From Ruminococcus sp. (lineage in GTDB: Bacteria; Bacillota; Clostridia; Oscillospirales; Ruminococcaceae): DNA of 64,000 bases. The stretch's first letter is position 1; each line of letters begins with the position of its first letter. The notes beneath the pieces were generated by a model, which worked only from the letters and a program-made list of their open reading frames with translations, was not told where the DNA came from and searched no databases. The stretch lies in the NCBI GenBank assembly GCA_017529875.1, contig JAFXNC010000045.1, positions 1 to 64,000 of the forward strand, written 5' to 3'. Position numbers and translations under genes: made by a program. Positions 59,911-64,000 of the stretch are shown here, piece after piece.

Positions 59911-60553
59911 TTTTGAGATCCTCCTGTAATTTTTCTTTGTATCTATTATACGCATTCATGACTTTGTATATGTAATTGGCGGTAACATCCGAGGGCACGT
60001 CCTCCAGACGGAAATTGTCAGGGTCGATGGTGCCGTCCTTTATCCAGGTGTCCACCGCGTTCATGCCGCCGTGATAGGCCGCCGCCGTCAGCTCGTAGGA
60101 GTTGTCGAACTTGTCGTAGAGGAATTTGAGCATGAACGTTCCGTACTGGATGTTCAGCTCCGGGTCGTACATATCGTCGAAGGTGTGTGTTCTCTCGTCA
60201 CCCATACGGAACTTGACCCAGTCATATGCCTCCTCCATGAGCTGCATCAGCCCCCTTGCGCCAACGTTAGAGGTGGCGTCGGGATTGAAATGGCTCTCGG
60301 TGTTGATTATGGCAAATACGAACCGCGGGTCCATTTCGTACTCGTTGGAGTACTTGATGACGTATTCCTCATAGTCGGTGGTCATGAAGACGTTGGGGCC
60401 GTAATCCCGGATCTTCTCGGATATCTGGTCTCTGAATATGAAGGCCAGCACAATGAGTATCGCAAGTATCAGCGAGATTATTACGATCAGCCCGGTGTGT
60501 CCGCCGCCGGCCTTCTTCTTTTTCTTTTTACTTTTGCTTTTTACTGCTGCCAT
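59903..60553 (-). CDS. Membrane-anchored lytic transglycosylase (SLT domain)
   Basis: A 216-residue protein with a Lys-rich cytosolic start, one membrane helix (about 20-40) and an SLT domain. Catalytic Glu86 is in AIINTESHFNPDA; SNVGARGLMQLMEEAYDWV and LTAAAYHGGMNAVDTWI are the lysozyme-like core. It cleaves the glycan strand with 1,6-anhydro ring formation. The start ATG lies inside coaE (26-base overlap). The same gene order occurs in related Clostridia, with no obvious functional link to coaE. Confidence 0.92.
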   Translation of the reverse strand: MAAVKSKSKKKKKKAGGGHTGLIVIISLILAILIVLAFIFRDQISEKIRDYGPNVFMTTDYEEYVIKYSNEYEMDPRFVFAIINTESHFNPDATSNVGARGLMQLMEEAYDWVKFRMGDERTHTFDDMYDPELNIQYGTFMLKFLYDKFDNSYELTAAAYHGGMNAVDTWIKDGTIDPDNFRLEDVPSDVTANYIYKVMNAYNRYKEKLQEDLKNG

Positions 60554-61160
60554 ATAGAATTCCCTTTAACTGTATTGAAAGAAACCTTGCCGCCCTGGAA
60601 AGACTGTCGTACTTCCCGCAGCACTCGATGACTATATCCGAGTGCCTGATGAAGAAATCCTCACTTTTCTGGGCTTTTATCCGGCTCTGAGCCTGTTGCG
60701 CGGTGAGACCGTCCCGGAGCATGATGCGTTCACGCCGAACGTCCTCGTCGGCTATGCAGGAGACAACGGTGTCGCAGAGGCTGTTGGCCCCGGAGTCGAA
60801 AAGCGTGGGCGCGTCCAGCATAATGAACCGCTCACCCTGTTCAAGGGCACCGTCCCTGATGCGCTCTATCTCTGCAAGTATGAACGGAAATATGAGCCTG
60901 TTGAGAGCTTCAAGATCCTCCGGCGAGTTGAAGACGATGTTCCCCAGCGCCCGCCTGTCCAGCCGCAGCCCATCGTCAACGCAGCCCGGGAACCGATCTT
61001 TCAGCGCCTTGCAGCAGTCGCTGCCGTCGGAGGTCACAGACCTTGCCACCTTGTCGCAGTCGATGACGAAAAAGCCGTTCTCCCGGAAAAACACAGCCGC
61101 GCTGCTTTTGCCGCTGCCGGTCTGACCCGTGAGCCCGACCGTGATATACTGTCTGTTCAA
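60528..61160 (-). CDS. coaE: Dephospho-CoA kinase
   Basis: A 210-residue kinase for the last step of coenzyme A synthesis. The P-loop GQTGSGKS (12-19) follows a direct N-terminal start; VIDCDKVARSV, RLDRRALGNIVF, IMLDAPTLFDSG and RIKAQKSEDFFIRHSDIVI are family marks. The usual 'L' in LxExG is here LDAPTLFD with Pro-Thr. TTG 61160 is the start: it makes a TTGA overlap with the stop of the preceding gene and opens the fold exactly. Confidence 0.92.
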   Translation of the reverse strand: MNRQYITVGLTGQTGSGKSSAAVFFRENGFFVIDCDKVARSVTSDGSDCCKALKDRFPGCVDDGLRLDRRALGNIVFNSPEDLEALNRLIFPFILAEIERIRDGALEQGERFIMLDAPTLFDSGANSLCDTVVSCIADEDVRRERIMLRDGLTAQQAQSRIKAQKSEDFFIRHSDIVIECCGKYDSLSRAARFLSIQLKGILYGSSKKQK

Positions 61161-62173
61161 AGCCTTATCACCTGAAATCCGGCTGCTCTCAGCAGCCTGT
61201 TGTAAACCGCCAGCCCCACGCCCGACCTGTCTGGACACCGGGCATAGACCCGCTTTGCCCCCAGCTCGTCAAGCCTTCTGAGTGTGTCGAAAAGCAGCCT
61301 TGCCTGGGCTTCGCCGTCAGCGCCGTATTCGATGTATTCTATGCCGAGACCCTCGGCGTCGCTCCTGTCAAAGACCATGAGCATCAGCTCACCGCCGGAG
61401 TGCGCCTTGCAGTACTCGCGGAACTGCTCCTGCGTGCCGTCGATTATGGTGATGTCGGCCTTTGGTGCGTAGTGCTTGTATTTCATGCCCGGCGATGCGA
61501 CTACTGCATTTGCAGCCACTTCCTCGGTAACTCCCTTGTCAACGATCACGTTGTCAAAAAGCTCCCGTAGGTCTTCCACCGAGATGAACCCCGGCCTCAG
61601 CAGCCTTACGCCGTCCCTCTCGAAGGCGATAACTGTGGATTCAACACCCACCGCGCAGCTGCCGTCGTCGATGATGCAGGGGATGCGCCCGTTCATGTCC
61701 TTGAAAACGTGCTGTGCCGTGGTAGGGGAGGGGCTGCCGGAGAGATTGGCAGAGGGCGCCGCCAGCGGGAAACCCGCCGCTTTGATGAGCGCCCGGGCGG
61801 TCTTGTTTGAGGGCATCCTGATGCCTGCGGTGGCAAGCCCTGCGCTGGTCACGTCGGGGATGATATCGCGCTTGGGGAGTATCATGGTCAGCGGCCCCGG
61901 CCAGAAGGCCTCGGCGCACCTGTAAGCCGCCTCCGGGATATCTTTAACGAGCTGCCCCAGCATATCAATGTCGCAGATGTGCACGATCAGCGGGTTGTCC
62001 TGAGGGCGCCCCTTGGCGATGAAGATCTTCTTTACCGCCTCCGGATCGAGGGCGTTTGCCGCCAGCCCGTAGACCGTCTCGGTGGGCATACCCACCACCT
62101 CGCCGGCCTTTAACAGCTCTGCGGCCTCGGCTATGCCGTCAGCGTCGGCGGCAAGCATTTTTGTATCATACAT
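61157..62173 (-). CDS. Threonylcarbamoyl-AMP synthase (Sua5 type)
   Basis: A 338-residue two-domain enzyme for the t6A modification of tRNA. The TsaC-like domain includes GMPTETVYGLAANA, KIFIAKGRPQDNPLIVHI, FWPGPLTMILPKRD, AAPSANLSGSPSPTTA and IIDDGSC. The extra C-terminal Sua5 domain (about 215-338), with MKYKHYAPKADI at the joint, marks the Sua5 rather than short TsaC form. AAAGGAAGGAT precedes the ATG, 18 bases after prfA. Confidence 0.94.
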   Translation of the reverse strand: MYDTKMLAADADGIAEAAELLKAGEVVGMPTETVYGLAANALDPEAVKKIFIAKGRPQDNPLIVHICDIDMLGQLVKDIPEAAYRCAEAFWPGPLTMILPKRDIIPDVTSAGLATAGIRMPSNKTARALIKAAGFPLAAPSANLSGSPSPTTAQHVFKDMNGRIPCIIDDGSCAVGVESTVIAFERDGVRLLRPGFISVEDLRELFDNVIVDKGVTEEVAANAVVASPGMKYKHYAPKADITIIDGTQEQFREYCKAHSGGELMLMVFDRSDAEGLGIEYIEYGADGEAQARLLFDTLRRLDELGAKRVYARCPDRSGVGLAVYNRLLRAAGFQVIRL

Positions 62174-62191
62174 CCTGATCCTTCCTTTGGT

Positions 62192-63268
62192 TTATTCGGC
62201 CTGCTGCTGTGCCAGCTTTTCCGCCTGCTCGGCGGTGGCGAGGGCGTCTATCACCTCGTCGAGGCTGCCGTTGAGAAAGCTTTCCAGCCTGTATATCGTC
62301 AGCCCGATTCGGTGATCGGAGATACGCCCCTCCGGGAAGTTGTAGGTCCTTATCCTCTCGGAGCGGTCGCCGGTGCCTACCTGTGAGCGCCTTTCCGAGG
62401 CGATCTTGTCATCGTGGGCGGCCTGCTCCCGCTCAAGGAGCCTTGACCGCAGCACCTTCATGGCCTTGTCCTTGTTCTTGTACTGCGAGCGCTCGTCCTG
62501 GCACTCCACCACCATGCCGGTGGGGATATGCGTGATCCTGATAGCCGACGAGGTCTTGTTGATGTGCTGACCTCCGGCTCCCGACGAGCGGAACACGTCT
62601 ATTTTCAGGTCTTTATCGTTTATCTCCAGCTCCACGTCTTCGGCCTCGGGCAGCACCGCCACCGTTACCGTTGAGGTGTGGATCCGCCCCTGAGACTCGG
62701 TCTCCGGCACACGCTGCACCCTGTGGACGCCGCTCTCGTATTTCAGCCGCGAGTACGCCCCGGCGCCCTCGATCATAAAGCAGATCTCCTTGTAGCCGCC
62801 AAGCTCTGTGGGATTGGCGTTGAGTATCTCATAGCTCCAGCCCTTTGCAGCCGCATAAAGCGTGTACATCCTAAACAGCGACCCGGCGAACAGCGCCGCC
62901 TCCTCGCCGCCGGCACCCCCTCTGATCTCCACGATGACGTTCTTCTCGTCGTTGGGATCCTTGGGCAGCAAAAGCACCGTCAGCTCCTGGGTGAGCTGCT
63001 CAATGGCCTTTTTCGAGTCGGTGTACTGCTGTTGGAGCAGCTCTCTGAATTCTTTGTCGCTGTCCCCGGAATCCAGCAGCTCCGAGGCCTCTGCAAATTC
63101 GGCCTCTGCTTTGCAGTACTCCCGGTACTTTTCCACAATGGGCGTCAGCGACGCATATTCCTTCATCAGCGAGGCGTACTGCTCTTTGTCGTTTACGACC
63201 TCCGGCTGCATCAGCCTCTCGTTTATCTCGTTGTATTTATCTTCCAGTATCCTGACCTTTTCTATCAT
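62192..63268 (-). CDS. prfA: Peptide chain release factor 1
   Basis: A 358-residue release factor for UAA and UAG. The catalytic GGQ is in [18 protein letters not shown]; codon-recognition motif is PET in [17 protein letters not shown] (PxT form, where RF2 has SPF). The [18 protein letters not shown] and [19 protein letters not shown] segments are diagnostic. AGGAGG precedes the ATG. No prmC methylase gene follows here; tsaC/sua5 is next, a known alternative order. Confidence 0.96.
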   Translation of the reverse strand: MIEKVRILEDKYNEINERLMQPEVVNDKEQYASLMKEYASLTPIVEKYREYCKAEAEFAEASELLDSGDSDKEFRELLQQQYTDSKKAIEQLTQELTVLLLPKDPNDEKNVIVEIRGGAGGEEAALFAGSLFRMYTLYAAAKGWSYEILNANPTELGGYKEICFMIEGAGAYSRLKYESGVHRVQRVPETESQGRIHTSTVTVAVLPEAEDVELEINDKDLKIDVFRSSGAGGQHINKTSSAIRITHIPTGMVVECQDERSQYKNKDKAMKVLRSRLLEREQAAHDDKIASERRSQVGTGDRSERIRTYNFPEGRISDHRIGLTIYRLESFLNGSLDEVIDALATAEQAEKLAQQQAE

Positions 63269-63307
63269 AGCTTACCTCCTGAGTTTATTGTGATAAACCC
63301 GGTTTTG

Positions 63308-63496
63308 CTATGACTCGGCCTCCTTGATGACCGACTTGATGTTCTTCTCGGCCTTTGCGCGGGGTATCAGGAATTCTCTCCCGCAGCCGGCGCAGCGCAG
63401 CCTGAAATCCATCCCGGAGCGCAGCACAGTCATCCTGTCGGACCCGCAGGGGTGTTTCTTCTTCATCACAAGGATATCTCCCTTGGCAATATCCAC
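63308..63496 (-). CDS. DUF951 small zinc-ribbon protein (YyzM-like)
   Basis: A 62-residue DUF951 protein: IAKGDILVMKKKHPCGSDR, then DFRLRCAGCGREFLIPRAK. Cys at 17, 35 and 38 could bind zinc with His15. The family is universal in Firmicutes but of unknown role. The start is GTG, 8 bases after AAAGGAG. It leads the minus-strand run, 39 bases before prfA, with its own promoter. Confidence 0.9.
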   Translation of the reverse strand: MDIAKGDILVMKKKHPCGSDRMTVLRSGMDFRLRCAGCGREFLIPRAKAEKNIKSVIKEAES

Positions 63497-63555
63497 AAAG
63501 CCTCGCTCCTTTCACGCATTCTGCCTGCCGCCCTCCGGCAAACAAACTAACAAAT

Positions 63556-63584
63556 ATTATAACATATTCTGACCGAAAAGGCAA
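63556..63584 (-). promoter_or_regulatory. SigA-type promoter for DUF951-prfA run
   Basis: On the minus strand TTGCCT (63584-63579), 17-bp spacer, TATAAT (63561-63556), 60 bases before the DUF951 start. Confidence 0.78.
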
Positions 63585-63695
63585 GGGCTAAACGGTAAAT
63601 TTCCCCTTCGAGCATTGTGAATATTTTAGCTTTGTAAAACATTTCGCTAAGAATATATGAAACCGCACATTTTAGCCTTGACAAGAATATTAAAA

Positions 63696-63742
63696 CCGTG
63701 ATTTTCAGAAATACCGTGATATTATTGAAAAGCAGCCGTGAT
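63696..63742 (+). repeat. Three direct repeats of CCGTGAT
   Basis: CCGTGAT occurs at 63696-63702, 63714-63720 and 63736-63742, spaced 18 and 22 bases start to start, in otherwise AT-rich DNA about 50 bases upstream of the lipoprotein promoter. The spacing near two helical turns suits a bound activator. The rest of the 357-bp gap (63497-63853) holds the two promoters and no gene. Confidence 0.5.
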
Positions 63743-63790
63743 TTGTGTAAATCTTATAAAATATCTGAAAGTAATTGTGTAATGTACGAA

Positions 63791-63819
63791 TTGACTTTTA
63801 CTGCCAAATTTGGTATAAT
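63791..63819 (+). promoter_or_regulatory. Lipoprotein promoter with palindrome in spacer
   Basis: TTGACT (63791-63796), 17-bp spacer, TATAAT (63814-63819). The spacer ends with the perfect 10-bp palindrome CCAAATTTGG (63804-63813) touching the -10, a likely operator. Confidence 0.8.
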
Positions 63820-63853
63820 ATTATTACAAAATATTTTTATGGAGGTATCTGAT

Positions 63854-64000
63854 ATGAAATATAAGCGCTTGCTTGCATCTGTCATGGCCGTATGTCTCGC
63901 GGCGGGAGTTTCCGCCTGCGGTTCTTCCGACAGCAGCAGTCAGACCGATACTCAGAACAGCACCGTTTCCGAGGCTGAGACCACTCCTGCCGTGGATGAG
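63854..64000 (+). CDS. Lipoprotein, 5' part only (cut by window end)
   Basis: The first 49 codons are visible. MKYKRLLASVMAVCLAAGVS is a signal peptide with basic start and hydrophobic core; the lipobox is VSAC with Cys22, followed by Gly-Ser-Ser and a Ser/Thr/Gln/Asp-rich linker. It should be lipidated by Lgt and sit on the outer face of the membrane. Such starts are typical of solute-binding proteins of ABC transporters, but the domain lies beyond the window. GGAGGT precedes the ATG. Confidence 0.9.
   Translation, partial: MKYKRLLASVMAVCLAAGVSACGSSDSSSQTDTQNSTVSEAETTPAVDE

Noticed and set aside
1-64000. CRISPR array, prophage or insertion sequence
   Set aside because: No evenly spaced repeat array, integrase, transposase or phage structural gene was found; composition is uniform apart from highly expressed genes.

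Overview
The window comes from a moderately GC-rich, low-branching Firmicute, most likely an Oscillospiraceae / Ruminococcus-type Clostridium. The pointers are SigH-, SigE/SpoIIGA- and Spo0A-type sporulation genes, HPr kinase, the murB-rapZ-whiA-dnaE order, a tetrahydrofolate riboswitch in front of folT, DUF1858, DUF951 and DUF5685 proteins, and strong Shine-Dalgarno sites with frequent GTG and TTG starts. It is dense, ordinary chromosome: about 61 genes, no rRNA, no insertion sequence, no phage, no CRISPR array.

Layout. 1-5040 (+): end of a SigH-like sigma factor, a tRNA-like element, a zinc-ribbon protein, DUF1858, trmK, a membrane protein, a Nif3-family protein and RqcH. 5041-8813: cell-wall amidase (-), a VanY-like protein and an esterase (+), a PAP2 phosphatase (-). 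8932-14009 (+): a heterodimeric ABC exporter, then DUF3343 plus a cysteine desulfurase with a possible leader peptide. 14070-17978 (+): cdaA, a YbbR protein and a FAD protein. 18256-22767: a Spo0A-like regulator (-) divergent from a five-gene operon (membrane protein, DUF5685, J-domain protein, ECF-like protein, VTT protein). 22818-27594: AlkD-like repair protein (-), two zinc-ribbon membrane proteins, one of them a PASTA pseudokinase, then pfkA. 27636-33173 (+): THF riboswitch, folT-folC, proC, SpoIIM-like and YesL-like membrane proteins and a membrane-anchored MerR regulator. 33247-36453: ahcY (+), then ispD and a PRPP synthetase (-). 36742-53172 (+): murD, GNAT, a PLP lyase, hprK, PHP, murB, rapZ, whiA, dnaE, an M16 peptidase pair, lgt and folD. 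53210-56698 (+): rpsO, pnp and a zinc-ribbon protein. 56743-63496 (-): sigE-spoIIGA, a palindromic repeat, and an M18 peptidase / transglycosylase / coaE / tsaC / prfA / DUF951 run. 63791-64000: promoter and first 49 codons of a lipoprotein.

Themes. Envelope biogenesis is spread through the window (amidase, VanY-like, PAP2, CdaA with YbbR protein, murD, murB, lgt, SLT transglycosylase). One-carbon and folate metabolism is represented by riboswitch-folT-folC, folD and ahcY. Sporulation control is represented by SigH-like, Spo0A-like, SpoIIM-like and SpoIIGA/SigE.

The less ordinary items are: (1) the DUF5685 protein, whose two Asp-rich motifs resemble class I isoprenoid synthases, in an operon facing a Spo0A-like regulator with a receiver that cannot be phosphorylated; (2) a PASTA pseudokinase lacking all three catalytic residues; (3) a membrane-anchored MerR protein behind a 19-bp-spacer promoter with its own palindrome; (4) a 31-bp palindrome over the pfkA -35 box; (5) a tRNA-like element with a collapsed anticodon arm; (6) a leader peptide and hairpin abutting a desulfurase start. 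Product names are from motif recognition by eye; no database search was possible.
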